Shown one piece after another: positions 51,889 through 61,554 of a stretch of 64,000 nt of DNA (the first letter of the stretch is position 1; every line of letters starts with the position of its first letter). Source of the stretch: AC-69 sp963751665 (lineage in GTDB: Bacteria; Actinomycetota; UBA4738; HRBIN12). The position numbers and the translations under genes were made by a program. The stretch lies in contig CAVVVF010000005.1 in assembly GCA_963751665.1 (NCBI GenBank), positions 120,337 through 184,336 of the forward strand, given 5' to 3'. The notes beneath the pieces were generated by a model. The model saw only the letters and a list, made by a program, of their open reading frames with translations. It searched no databases and was not told the DNA's origin.

Positions 51889-52405
51889 AGTCTTGCCCCC
51901 CTCTCGAGGAGGGCGGCCTTTTCGGCTCGCCTCTACCGTGGCACGAATGTCCCGCGCCAGATGTCCACGGTAGGAGCCGGGCTCCCCGCTGGGTATCCCG
52001 ACTTCCACGGAGCTTGCGTAAGTAGTTCCCCGTACAGCAGAGCTTGCCCACGCCTGTGCTGGTTGGGGCTGTCGTTCGGGCTGTGGGGAAGGGAGATGGG
52101 ACTGGGGCCTGCCGGCTTTCCGTCGCCGGAGATCGGGTGGGCCGTAGAAGAACGGTGATGCGGCCAGGGGTTCGGAGACACGGGCTTTCATGGACTTCTC
52201 CTCCTCCTGCGATGGACTTCCTGCCTGTACCTCCGATCGGCCCCCTTTCGACTCGACGGTTGCGCGACAACAAAAAACCACCGGAAACCTTTCCAGTGGA
52301 CGGGCGGCACCCTAGCAGGCCTCGACGCCATGTTCAAACACGCCCCCGAGCGCCCACGGATCACCCTTCAGGTGAGAGCGATCGAGCGCCCATGTATCTG
52401 GTGAC
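51889..52405. other. Region between divergent genes; possible minus-strand leader or N-terminal extension
   Basis: On the minus strand a well-formed SD and ATG (52191) open a frame that runs without stop into the Ig-like gene at 51888. It may be a leader peptide or the true N-terminus. The plus-strand half (52192-52405) is likely the promoter region of the response regulator at 52406. No hairpin or RNA gene was recognised. Confidence 0.45.
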
Positions 52406-53152
52406 ATGGCCGGGATGCTGCGCGTCCTCGTGGTCGACGACCACGAGATGTTCTCCGAGGCGCTCGCGCTGCTGTTCGGGCGAGAGCCCGGTATCGAGCT
52501 CGTCGCGGCCTTTCCGGCGGGCGAGGAGGCCGTGGCCCGATGCCGAGTGGAGGCCCCGGACGTGGTCCTCATGGACGTGGACCCTCCAGGTATCGACGGC
52601 ATCGAGGCCACCCGGCGGATCCGCGAGGCCTCCCCGAGCACGAGGGTGGTGGTGCTGACGGCCATGCAGAACCCCTCGCTGATCATCTCCGCCATGGCCG
52701 CGGGCGCCTGCGGCTACATGTCCAAGACGCGTGCCGCCGACGCCTTGGTGGACGTGGTGCGGCGGGCGGCCTCGGGTGAGATCGTGATGTCCGACGACGA
52801 GCTCCCCATCGTGCTCGACGAGCTTCGAACGGGCCGAGAGCCCACGGTCGTGGCCGAGCTGGCGCTCCGGCGTCTCACGGCCCGTGACACCGAGATCCTG
52901 CGAGCTCTGGCTTCCGGCGAGGCCACGGGCGAGATCGCCGACGAGTTGGGGATCAGCCCGCTCACCGTCCAGAGCCACGTGAAGAGCATCCCGGCCAAGC
53001 TCGGCGTGCACTCCAAGATCGAGGCTCGCCGTCAGGTGGAGCGAGCTGGACGAGGAGGTGCGCCCGGCGCTGGTGCGGAGGATCCAGCAGGTGGCCTCGG
53101 ATCTCGGCCGGCAGGCCCACGGCAACGGCGCGGGGGATCCCGGATCAGGTGA
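52406..53152 (+). CDS. NarL/LuxR-type response regulator whose 3' end is joined out of frame to a duplicated segment
   Basis: ATG 52406 (or 52415) starts a receiver domain (MLRVLVVDDHEMFSEALALL; phospho-acceptor Asp in VVLMDVDPPGIDG; VVVLTAMQNPS; conserved Lys in YMSKTRAAD) followed by a complete LuxR HTH (EILRALASGEATGEIADELG, SPLTVQSHVKSIPAKLGVHS). After HSKIEA, where such proteins normally end within a few residues, the DNA at 53025 switches to the duplicated HTH segment, read in the wrong frame (RRQVERAGRGG...) to a stop at 53152. The receiver and HTH are intact, so it may still work with an abnormal 45-residue tail. The cognate kinase is unknown. Confidence 0.85.
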   Translation: MAGMLRVLVVDDHEMFSEALALLFGREPGIELVAAFPAGEEAVARCRVEAPDVVLMDVDPPGIDGIEATRRIREASPSTRVVVLTAMQNPSLIISAMAAGACGYMSKTRAADALVDVVRRAASGEIVMSDDELPIVLDELRTGREPTVVAELALRRLTARDTEILRALASGEATGEIADELGISPLTVQSHVKSIPAKLGVHSKIEARRQVERAGRGGAPGAGAEDPAGGLGSRPAGPRQRRGGSRIR

Positions 53153-53502
53153 CGGGGCCGGAGGTGCTCAACCGGCTCTTCCTGCTCACCCCCCGGGAGA
53201 TCGAGGTCCTGCAGGCGATGGCCGACGGGCACTCCACCGCGAGGATCGCCGGCGTTCTGGGGATCAGTACCGGGACCGTCCGGAGCCACGTGAAGAGCCT
53301 CCTGGGCAAGCTGGGACTGCATTCCCGCGTGGAGGCTGTGTCCCTGATCCTCAGGTCCCACGGTCGGCTGGACAACGCCCCGACTGCCTAGCAGGCGCGC
53401 CTCAGGATTCCCACACGTTCTCCACCGCGTCTGCCCCAATTTGGGGATGCGCCCTCATGGCAGGGGCACAAGAATCGGCCCATCGGGCGGTTTCTGTAGC
53501 CC
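53025..53502. repeat. ~480-bp direct repeat, copy B (copy A at 48509-48990)
   Basis: See copy A for extent. Its left boundary falls exactly inside the response-regulator gene at GAGGCTCGCC, giving the out-of-frame join. The right boundary fades into the leader. Confidence 0.85.
53046..53391 (+). pseudogene. Second copy of the LuxR-type HTH gene, 5'-truncated
   Basis: The frame SELDEEVRPALVRRIQQVAS ... GNGAGDPGSGDG, then after one extra G at ~53150 GPEVLNRLFLLTPREI and the HTH (EVLQAMADGHSTARIAGVLG ... GKLGLHSRVEAVSLIL), matches 48411-48879 but lacks its first ~30 codons, replaced by the response-regulator gene. An internal GTG at about 53161 could still start a bare HTH protein of ~75 residues. 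The C-terminal ~20 residues have diverged from copy A. Confidence 0.7.
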
Positions 53503-53756
53503 GATGAGCCGTTGGCGTCGTGGGGTAGGCGGGAAAACAGGGGGGATAGCACGAACGGAGCAATCGTTTCTCCGGGCGCGTCCGACCGCACGAGATGGGC
53601 CGACGGCGTAGCGGACAACAGATCGAGGGTTGCGTCTGAGGGGGGATGCGTATCGGTTCATTGACCGTTCCGGATCACGAGTGCCCGCAAGACGTTTGAC
53701 CTGTTCGCTTTAGAACCTCCACAACGCAATTCACAGTTCGAGGAGGAGCTCACGAG
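53421..53756 (+). promoter_or_regulatory. Conserved leader upstream of the second tagged secreted-protein gene
   Basis: The 82-base core (53421-53502) keeps the TGCCCC/GGGGCA pairing (53432-53437 with 53463-53468), and its second stem is GCCC-ATC-GGGC where copy A has GCCT, a change that preserves pairing by wobble. Downstream islands GTGCCCGCAAGA and CAGTTCGAGGAGG are also kept, ending at the SD of the 53757 gene. Confidence 0.6.
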
Positions 53757-54369
53757 ATGAAGAGAAGGAATGAGAGACCCGGCCGTCGAGCCCTGGGAGC
53801 TCGCGGCGATCGACGCACGGATATTCGGAACCGCGGCGCCAGTGATGAGAGGAAGGAAAATGAGACGAGTAGGGATAATCACAGCATTGTCGATGTTGTT
53901 GATGGCCTTGTCGGCGTCGGTGGCTCTGGCTGCCATCAACCCCGCGAATGGGCCGACGGGTGCGCATTTCCAGGCGGGTACTTCGGCGGTCTGCACGATT
54001 AGCGGCACAACCGTCAGTTGTACCTCGTACCAGGTCGCCGGCGTAGGCAACGCGAACGCGACGGCGAGCTTGACTGCCAACTACACGGCGAACGTCACCT
54101 GCTCCAACAAGGGCACGAACCCGAACAACGATGTCGAGTCCCAGGCGACGAGCTTCTCGACTAACACGACGAGCGGGAACCTCAACCCGAAGAATGGGCG
54201 GCTAACCGTGCCAGCGCTCTCAACATCCGCGCCGACGTCGCCACCGGCGGGCTCCTGCCCGAATGGGAATTGGACCGCCGCATTCGCTTCGGGGAGTCCC
54301 ACGCTCGTTAGCTTCAGCTACACGCTTACGTTCGCGGGCTTCACGGATGCGTGGCTCACGCTCCCGTGA
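53757..54369 (+). CDS. Small secreted protein with the same N-terminal tag as the 49237 gene (frameshift at ~53795)
   Basis: ATG 53757 follows CGAGGAGGAGC. It reads MKRRNERPGRR; after a frame change near 53790-53800 it continues ELAAIDARIFG, matching the tag of the 49237 gene. A second start with AGGAAGG, ATG 53862, gives a signal peptide (MRRVGIITALSMLLMALSAS, cut near VALAA). The mature part (~150 residues: INPANGPTGAHFQAGTSAVC, TASLTANYTANVTCSNKGTN, FSYTLTFAGFTDAWLTLP) is Thr/Asn/Ser-rich with paired Cys and no recognised family. It is probably a small cell-surface or secreted beta protein. The mature region is unrelated to that of the 49237 gene. Confidence 0.72.
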
Positions 54370-54408
54370 TGGGAGTGAGCCGCTAAAAGACGAAGGAGAA
54401 GACGAAGA

Positions 54409-54439
54409 AAGGGCCGGGGCCTGCCAGGCTCCGGCCCTT
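54409..54439 (+). terminator. Rho-independent-type terminator
   Basis: Arms AAGGGCCGGGGCCTG (54409-54423) and CAGGCTCCGGCCCTT (54425-54439) pair with one G-T wobble, followed by CTTCTTGG. It lies 40 bases after the stop of the secreted-protein gene. The next 240 bases hold no supported gene. Confidence 0.8.
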
Positions 54440-54683
54440 CTTCTTGGGGCAATGCTCTGGTTGTTGGCCAGCATCATCCCAACTACGCACCCGACGCTCC
54501 ACGCGTCTGGGATGTCGACCTATTTCGCGCTCGTCCGGTTGGGCGATCTTTGCCACCGGGCGAGGCGCACGGGGCTTCTCCAACTCTTGCCCAACTGAGC
54601 CGACGCGAGAAACCCCAAGCTAAGAAGGCCCTGCCGGCTGCAGGAAGCCCGAAAGCGGGCGGAGGGGCCTCGGCTGGCCTGGT

Positions 54684-54995
54684 TTACGAAGACCGTCCCT
54701 CCGCCGAATCCGCTGCGATTCGAAACGCGGCCGCGATGAAAGCAAGACTCTGCTTCGGGATGACGGCTTTTTTCCTGAACCGGTGGATCTTCGCCGTCTC
54801 CGTGAGCCTATCCAGCGCCACCCTGATATAGGTCGGTGCGAAACTTTCCAGGTCCTGCCCGGTTGTCAGCACGTTCTCGAGGAACGGGAGGGGCACGGTC
54901 ACCGTTTCCTGGTCCTTCGTCTCCGGGAGTATCAGCGCGTAGATCCGATCCGCCTCTATCCTGGCGATCGTGGCCTTGTCCAAACCCAAGCTCAC
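54684..54995 (-). CDS. Small protein of unknown function
   Basis: GTG 54995 follows AAAGGAGG with suitable spacing and opens 103 codons (VSLGLDKATIARIEADRIYA). The protein is hydrophilic, mixed alpha/beta (LILPETKDQETVTVPLPFLE, YIRVALDRLTETAKIHRFRK), with no membrane segment or Cys motif. I do not recognise it. Codon use looks like its neighbours, and the SD is strong, so I believe it is expressed. It is transcribed away from the coiled-coil genes on its right. Confidence 0.6.
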   Translation of the reverse strand: MSLGLDKATIARIEADRIYALILPETKDQETVTVPLPFLENVLTTGQDLESFAPTYIRVALDRLTETAKIHRFRKKAVIPKQSLAFIAAAFRIAADSAEGRSS

Positions 54996-55411
54996 CGACC
55001 AATCCCTCCTTTCTCAAGTGCCTCAGGCTTCCTACGGCCTCTCCACGACGGACCAGTAGACCCGTCCCGCTATCACTTCTCGGCGTGGTGCCCGTCCAAC
55101 CTAAGAAGGGCTTCTACCCTTCCGTTCGCCCGAGGCTCAGCAGCGAGCCCCTTTGCGCGCTAGCACCGTGGGGCGACCGTTGTCTGGCAAGACGCCGTTG
55201 TAGGGGCAGGCGGTTGCCCCGATCTCGTCCACGGCGTTCGCGGTTGCCCTCCTCGGCTCGTGCCTTCGGCATCGGCAGTGGGCGCGAGATCGAGTCCTCC
55301 CGATGGGGGAGCCAGAAATCACCCGTTCGCCTGCGTGCACCAGGCCGGGGTTCCACGATGTACAGAGGGCAGGGTGCCCACTGGGCGACGACGAGCGGGA
55401 GGAAGTCTGCG
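54996..55411. other. Intergenic region, no supported gene
   Basis: The frame of the gene at 55412 is open leftwards through this region, and an in-frame ATG exists at 55358, but the composition is not protein-like and the best SD belongs to 55412. The left half should hold the promoter of the minus-strand gene at 54995. No repeats or hairpins stand out. Confidence 0.45.
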
Positions 55412-55987
55412 ATGGATGGCTTCGAGGGCGATGGCCAGGCGGCGGGCGGGTCGACCGCAGGGCTTGATGGTTGGGGGGGGCTTGCTGCGACGCTGCAGCC
55501 ATCCCCGGCTGAGGGGGAGCCCTCCCTGCGAGAAGGCGGATCTCCCCCGGAAGGGGAGCCGAGCCCCATGCCGCTGTTGGAGGCGCCTGGGCTCGCCGAG
55601 GGCCCGGCCGATGCAAGCACCCTGGCCACGCTTGTCGGCGAGGAGGTTGCCTCCGTGCTGGAGGCTGCGCAGGTGGCCGCCGCGCAGATCCGATCGAAGG
55701 CGGAGGACGTGGCGGCCGACGTGCAACGGCGGATCTCCGAGATGCAGAGCGCCCTTGCCCAGCTGTCGGCCGAGATGACCGATCTGATGACGAGGACGGC
55801 AGAGCGAGTGCCCTTCGTTCCCGGACCCGAGCCCGGCACCGGGACCCCCACGTTCTCAGAAGAGACGGGCACAGCCTTCGTGATCGAGTCCACGACAGAC
55901 TCGGATCCCGATGTCGACGACCGACCCGGAGACTACCAGCGCTGGCTTCAGCGGATGGGCGAGCTCAGCTCCCAGCAGCCCGGATAG
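55412..55987 (+). CDS. Small Pro/Glu-rich protein with central coiled coil
   Basis: ATG 55412 follows GGGAGGAAG. The 191-residue product has a Gly/Pro/Glu-rich N-terminus (GEPSLREGGSPPEGEPSPMP), a helical coiled coil (EEVASVLEAAQVAAAQIRSK, DVQRRISEMQSALAQLSAEM) and an acidic tail (STTDSDPDVDDRPGDYQRWL). The coiled coil resembles those of DivIVA-like and kinase-associated proteins in heptad composition only. It is convergent with the large coiled-coil pseudokinase gene, 100 bases away, and shares its Ala/Gln/Glu-rich helix style, so a functional link is conceivable but unproven. Confidence 0.65.
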   Translation: MDGFEGDGQAAGGSTAGLDGWGGLAATLQPSPAEGEPSLREGGSPPEGEPSPMPLLEAPGLAEGPADASTLATLVGEEVASVLEAAQVAAAQIRSKAEDVAADVQRRISEMQSALAQLSAEMTDLMTRTAERVPFVPGPEPGTGTPTFSEETGTAFVIESTTDSDPDVDDRPGDYQRWLQRMGELSSQQPG

Positions 55988-56087
55988 GTTTAGGCCCTTC
56001 GGGGACCGTCCGGTCGGCGACGAGACTCGCCGACGAGATCCTCGAGAACCTCGCTGCCTATTGCGAGCGAATCTCCAACTCAGGACA

Positions 56088-59000
56088 CTAGATCGTGACC
56101 GTCTCGTCCGCGTCCTCGGCGGCCCGGGTGCCGGCGGCGGCCTGGCTGGCTGCTTCCTTGGCTCCGTCCGCCATTTCCGGCAGGAACACGCGGAACGAGG
56201 CGCCACCACCCTCACGCTCCTCGACCCAGGCCCTGCCGGCGTGGACCTCGGCAAGCCTTTGCAGTACGGTCAAGCTGGTCGGCACGTGACCCCGCCCCGC
56301 GCCGCGCTTCTGCTCTTCCGGTGAGGCCGTGAGGGCGTTTCGCAGCTCCTCGGGAACGTCGGGCCCGGTATCGTCGACGGCGATGATGGCACCTTCGGGA
56401 TCGCTCGAAACGGTTATCCACACGGGACTGCCCGGCGACGTCCGCCCGCTCGCGTTGGTCAGCAGGGTCTCGACCATCTGCTCTGTCATCGTCGGATCGA
56501 CCGCCGCCACCACCTTCTCCGCTTCTACGTGTACGTTCCGGCCCGGCATATCCGGCGATTCCTCGACTACCCGGCGCACCAGAGCCTGGAGGTCGGTCCG
56601 GCGGCGATACGGCCTCAGGGACCCGTCGGCGAGCCTGTCGAGCTCCAGGAGCACGCCGACCATGCGATCGAGCTTGCGGGCATTCATCGCGAGCTGTCGC
56701 ACCAACTCCTGGCCGTCACGGGAATCGGGATCGTTGTGCCGAAGCGCGAGGGTGACGCCCAGGATCGACGTCAGCGGCCGGCGCACCTCGACGGCCACAG
56801 CGTCCTGGAGCGCGCTTCGCTCATTGGCGGGAACGGCGCCAACCGGCAGTTCGGCCTTGGCCACCGCCAGCCGCACCTTGATCTCTTTCATCTGCCCTTC
56901 CAGGACCCCGACCCGCTCGCTCGCGGCCTGGAGTCGCTCCTCGCCCAGGCGCACTCGTTCCTCCGCACCGACCGACTCGCCTCGGGCCTGTTGCAGCTGC
57001 CGGAGGAGCTCGGCGTTCTTCGCGGCGGTCTGGGCCGACTGATCCTCCACCGCTCGCGTGCGTACCTCGGCCTGCTTTACCTTGGTCTCTGCGACCAGCG
57101 CCCCAGAGGTGGCCTGGTTGGCCTCGTCCTCCGCCGCCTGCATGCGCTTGGTGGCCTCCTTGGCCTTGTCCTCCGCGGCCCGCATCCGGAGGTCGGCCTG
57201 CTGAGCCTGCGTCTGCGCGGCCAGCATGCTTGCAGAGGCCTGGCTGGCCTGGTCCTCTGCGGCCTGGAGGCGCTGCGCGAGCTGTGCGCCTTGCTCCTCC
57301 GCGGCCTGTGCACGGACCTCGGTTTGTTTCGCCTCAGTCTCAGCGGCGAGTAGCCGCGCAGCGGCCTCTCTCGCCTGGTCCTCCCCGGCCTCCAGGCCCT
57401 GGGTGAGCTGTACGACCTCTTCCTCCGCGGCCTGGAGCCGCTGGGTGAGCTGTCCGATCTGTTCCTCGGCGGCCTGGGCCCGCTGGGTGAGCTGTCCGAT
57501 CTGCTCCTCGGCGCCCTGGGCCCGCACGTCGGCCTTTCTCGCCTGGTCCTCCGCGACCTGGATGAGCGCGTTGGCCTGCACGGCTTGCTCGTCGGCGGAC
57601 TGGGTGAGCTGGGAGACCTGCTCCTCCGCAGCTTGGAGGCGCTGGGTGAGCTGTGAGCCCTTTTCCTCCGCGGCCTGGAGGCCCTGGGTGAGCTGTCCGA
57701 TCTGCTCCTCGGCGCCCTGGGCCCGCACGTCGGCCTTTCTCGCCTGGTCCTCCGCGACCTGGATGAGCTCGTTGGCCTGCACGGCTTGCTCGTCGGCCGA
57801 CTGGGTGAGCTGAGTGACCTCTTCCTCCGCGGCCCGGAGGCGCTGGGTGAGCTGTGAACCCTTTTCCTCCGCGGCCCGGAGGCGCTGGGTGAGCTGTCCG
57901 ATCTGCTCCTCGGCGGCCTGGGCCCGCCCGTCTGCCTTTCTCGCCTGGTCCTCCGCGGCCTGGATGAGCTCGTTGGCCTGCACGGCTTGCTCGTCGGCGG
58001 CCTGGAGGCTCTGGGTGAGCTGTCCGACCTCTTCCTCCGCGGCCTGGGCCCGCACGTCGGCCTTTCTCGCCTGGTCCTCCGCGACCTGGATGAGCTCGTT
58101 GGCCTGCACGGCTTGTTCGTTAGTGGCCTGGACGAGCTCGGTGAGCTGGGCGACCTCTTCCTCCGCGGCCCGGAGGCGCTGGGTGAGCTGTCCGATCTGC
58201 CCCTCGGCTGCCTGGGCCCGCCCGTCGGCCTTTCTCGCCTGGTCCTCCGCGACCTGGATGAGCTCGTTGGCCTGCACGGCTTGCTCGTCGGCGACCTGGG
58301 TGAGCTGGGTGACCTCTTCCTCCGCGGCCTGGAGGCGGTGGGTGAGCTGTCCGATCTGCTCCTCGGCTGCCTGGGCTCGCCCGTCTGCCTTTCTCGCCTG
58401 GTCCTCCGCGACCTGGATGAGCTCGTTGGCCTGCACGGCTTGCTCGTCGGCGGCCTGGGTGAGCTGGGAGACCTCTTCCTCCGCGGCCTGGAGGCGCTGG
58501 GTGAGCTGTCCGACCTCTTCGTCCGCGGCCTGGAGGCGGTGGGTGAGCTGTCCGATCTGCTCCTCGGCGGCCTGGGCCCGCCCGTCGGCCTTTCTCGCCT
58601 GGTCCTCCGCGACCTGGATGAGCTCGTTGGCCTGCACGGCTTGCTCGTCGGCGGCCTGGGTGAGCTGGGAGACCTCTTCCTCCGCGGCCTGGAGGCGCTG
58701 GGTGAGCTGTCCGATCTGCTCCTCGGCGGCCTGGGCCCGCCCGTCGGCCTTTCTCGCCTGGTCCTCCGCGACCTGGACCGCCCGTCGGCCTTTCTCGCCT
58801 GGTCCTCCGCGACCTGGATGAGCTCGTTGGCCTGCACGGCTTGCTCGTCGGCGACCTGGGTGAGCTGGGTGACCTCTTCCTCCGCAGCCTGGAGGCGCTG
58901 GGTGAGCTGTCCGATCTGCTCCTCGGCGGCCTGGGCCCGCCCGTCGGCCTTTCTCGCCTGGTCCTCCGCGGCCTGGGCCCGCCCGTCGGCCTTTCTCGCC

Positions 59001-60483
59001 TGGTCCTCCGCGACCTGGATGAGCTCGTTGGCCTGCACGGCTTGCTCGTCGGCGGCCTGGGTGAGCTGGGAGACCTCTTCCTCCGCGGCCTGGAGGCGCT
59101 GGGTGAGCTGTCCGATCTGCCCCTCGGCGGCCTGGGCCCGCCCGTCGGCCTTTCTCGCCTGGTCCTCCGCGACCTGGATGAGCTCGTTGGCCTGCCTGGC
59201 TTGCTCCTCCGCCCCTGTCGCCCGAAGCTCTGCCTGCCTGACTCGCTCCTGCCCCTGTTTCGCGTCGTGATCCGCCGCCTCCAGAAGTTCGACGGCCTGC
59301 CTGGCTTCCTCCTCCGCCTCTGTCGCCCGAAGCTCTGCCTGCCTGACTCGCTCCTGCCCCTGTTTCGCGTCGTGATCCGCCGCCTCCAGAAGTTCGACGG
59401 CCTGCCTGGCTTGCTCCTCCGCCTCTGTCGCCCGAAGCTCTGCCTGCCTGACTCGCTCCTGCCCCTGTTTCGCGTCGTCCTCCGCGGCCTCCATAAGTTC
59501 GACGGCCTGCCTGGCTTGCTCCTCCGACTCTGTCGCCCGAAGCTCTGCCTGCCTGACTCGCTCCTGCCCCTGTTTCGCGTCGTCCTCCGCGGCCCGGATG
59601 ACCTCGCTGGCCTGCAGGGCTTGTTCGTCAGCGGCCTGGAGGCGATGGGTGAGCTGTCCGACCTCTTCCTCCGCGGCCTGAAGGCGCTGGGTGAATTGTC
59701 CGACCTGCTCCTCCGCGGCCTGAAGGCGCTGGGTGAATTGTCCGACCTGCTCCTCTGCGGCTTGGGCCCGCACGTCGGCCTTTCTCGCCTGGTCCTCCGT
59801 GGCCTGCGCGCGGAGCTCAGCTTGTTTGACCCGGTCCTCCGCCTCCTTGGATTTGCCATCTGCGGCTCGGATGAGCTCGGCTGCCCGTTTGGCTTGCTCG
59901 TCCAACTGCTGCGCGTGGAGCTCGGCTTGCGTTGCCCGCTCCTCGGCGGTCTGCACGCGGAGCCCGGCCTCCCTCACATGCTCCGTGGCTCGTTCCTCGG
60001 CTTGCGTTGCCCGCTCCTCGGCGGTCTGCAAGCGGAGCCCGGCCTCCCTGAGCTGCTCCGTGGCTCGTAGCTCGGCCGCTTTGACCTGCTCCGCCGCGGT
60101 CCGGACCCGGCGCTCTACCTGCTTCGCTTCCTCTTGCGCCGACTCCAGGAGCTCGACGGCCTCCCTGGCCTGGTCCTCCGCGGCCTGCGCGCGGAGCTCG
60201 GCCTGCCTGATCCTGTCCTCGGCCAGCTTGGATTTGTCCTCCGCGGCTTGGATGAGCTTGGCGGCCTGCCTGACCTGCTCCTCGGCGGCCATGGCCCGGA
60301 GCTCGGCCTTCCTGGCCCGCTCCGCCGCGTCGCGCGCGCGGAGCTCAGCCTGCTTCGACTGTTCCTCCTCTCAGCCAGGAGCCGCTCGGCGGCCCGCTTC
60401 AGCTCCTCGGCGGCATGTGAAACCGCGGCACCGACGGGCACGTTGGGGGCGGCCGTCTTGTCGCCGGCCTGGATCTCAGCCAT
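56088..60483 (-). CDS. Giant alanine-rich coiled-coil protein with histidine-kinase-like C-terminus lacking the phosphoacceptor His (two frameshifts)
   Basis: ATG 60483 follows GAGGGGAGGAAG and reads MAEIQAGDKTAAPNVPVGAA. A missing base at ~60370 and another at ~58776 break the frame; corrected, the protein has about 1,465 residues. Residues ~30-1130 are an uninterrupted coiled coil of Ala/Glu/Gln heptads, including near-identical 35-residue (QGQERVRQAELRATEAEE) and 53-residue (EDQARKADGRAQAAEEQIGQ) repeats. The C-terminal ~250 residues match a sensor kinase: VEVRRPLTSILGV in place of the H-box HELRTPLT (His replaced by Val), N-box LLTNASGRTSPGSPV, G1 VDDTGPDVPEEL and G2-like GRAWVEEREGGGASFRVFLP. 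No membrane segment. ATP binding may persist but autophosphorylation at the usual His cannot. It follows two membrane-protein genes and is probably co-transcribed. Confidence 0.82.
57400..59200. repeat. 159-bp coding tandem repeats within the coiled coil
   Basis: A 53-codon unit recurs many times at a 159-base period (for example GCTCGTTGGC at 58262 and 58421), sometimes with an extra 42-base insertion that duplicates two heptads. Copies are close to identical at the DNA level, so assembly or polymerase slippage errors are likely here. Confidence 0.85.
59180..59620. repeat. 105-bp coding tandem repeats within the coiled coil
   Basis: A 35-codon (five-heptad) unit encoding QGQERVRQAELRAT...EEQARQAVELLEAA is present about four times in tandem with few differences. 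It precedes the 159-bp repeats on the minus strand. Confidence 0.85.
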
Positions 60484-60503
60484 GTCGCCCTTCCTCCCCT
60501 CGC

Positions 60504-61534
60504 CTATTGCTCTGATTTCGGGGCGGACGGGGCCTCGTGGAGCTCGGCCTCCAGCTTCTTGACCCGGAGCTCGGCCTCCTTGGCCCTGGCCTTGAACTCG
60601 TCGCGCCGCTGCCGCATTGACTCCTGGGAGTCGACATCGCCCTCCAGGTCCTTGTCTTGATCGACCGCCCCGTCGAAATAGGCGTCGAAATAGGGTTGGA
60701 GAGCCTGGAGGTCCTCTTCAAAGGTGGGAGCGGGTTCCCCCGTGGGCGGCTCCTCCGGTTGCCCTTCGGCCTCCATGTCCGCCCCTTCGTCCCCCTCCGC
60801 TTGCCGTTCATCGTCCTCTGGCGCGCGCGCGAGGCTTCTGGATGAGACGAGCGTGAGGCCGAGGAGCAGCAGGGAGACGGCCAGTCCGAACGCGAATCCC
60901 AGCCGAAGCATGCTCCAGAAGCCGCCGATCCGCGCCTCCACGAAGGCGAACGGTTGGTCGAGCTCCACTACCGCGACCGGCCCCCCGGTCGCCTTGGAGA
61001 CCGGCATGAACGTCTGCACGGTGTCGTCGAGGACGCGCGTCCCGCCCGGTCCCTGTGAGATCCCAACGATGAGCGTCTGCATCTCCGGGGTCGTCCCCAC
61101 CAGCGACTCGTTCAGCGAAAAAAGGATCTGTCCCTGCGAGGACCAGACGGTCACGCCGACGATGGATCCCTTTGTCGAGACGGACCTCCGGATCTTCGCA
61201 GCGAGCCTGTCGTAGCTTGAGCCTGTGACCGGCTTGGTGAGTTGCTTGCCGGTGAGGGTGGCCGTCAGAAGCTGCGCGTCGTCGCGCGCCAGCTTGGCCA
61301 CGCTGTCGAAGGCGCCGTTCCGCTCGGCGTGCACCATGAACGTAGACACGGCGAAGCCCAGGACGAACAGGAACATAGGATCGCCCACAGCCGCCGTCGC
61401 TCACGCCCGACAACGGATCCGAACATCGTTCCCCCCGAAGCGACTGGTCGCTTCGGCTCCTCGGCCCGTGAGACGGCGGCACCGACCGCCACGATGGAGG
61501 CGGCCGTCTGAGTCCCGGCCTGGATCGCCACCAT
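60504..61534 (-). CDS. Membrane sensor-like protein with extracytoplasmic domain and coiled-coil tail (frameshift at ~61375)
   Basis: ATG 61534 reads MVAIQAGTQTAASIVAVGAA, closely resembling the N-terminus of the coiled-coil pseudokinase (IQAGDKTAAPNVPVGAAVSH). After GRERRRLWAIL a small indel near 61375 shifts the frame to the first membrane helix (FLFVLGFAVSTFMVH). A ~130-residue extracytoplasmic domain (DSVAKLARDDAQLLTATLTG, SIVGVTVWSSQGQILFSLNE) resembles CHASE/Cache-like sensor modules; a second helix (LRLGFAFGLAVSLLLLGLTL) leads to an acidic Pro-rich linker and a C-terminal coiled coil (FKARAKEAELRVKKLEAELH). It stops 20 bases before the pseudokinase start. It probably passes an external signal inwards; the ligand is unknown. 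Confidence 0.78.
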
Positions 61535-61554
61535 CTCGCCTGTCCTCACCTCGC

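Noticed and set aside
57400..59620. Possible CRISPR array because of regular repeats
   Set aside because: The repeats are 105 and 159 bases, coding, and without unique spacers; no cas genes are in the window.
57226..60070. Long plus-strand open frames rich in Ala/Trp/Ser or Leu/Gly
   Set aside because: They are mirror images of the repetitive coiled-coil gene on the other strand; repeats and high GC keep all frames open.
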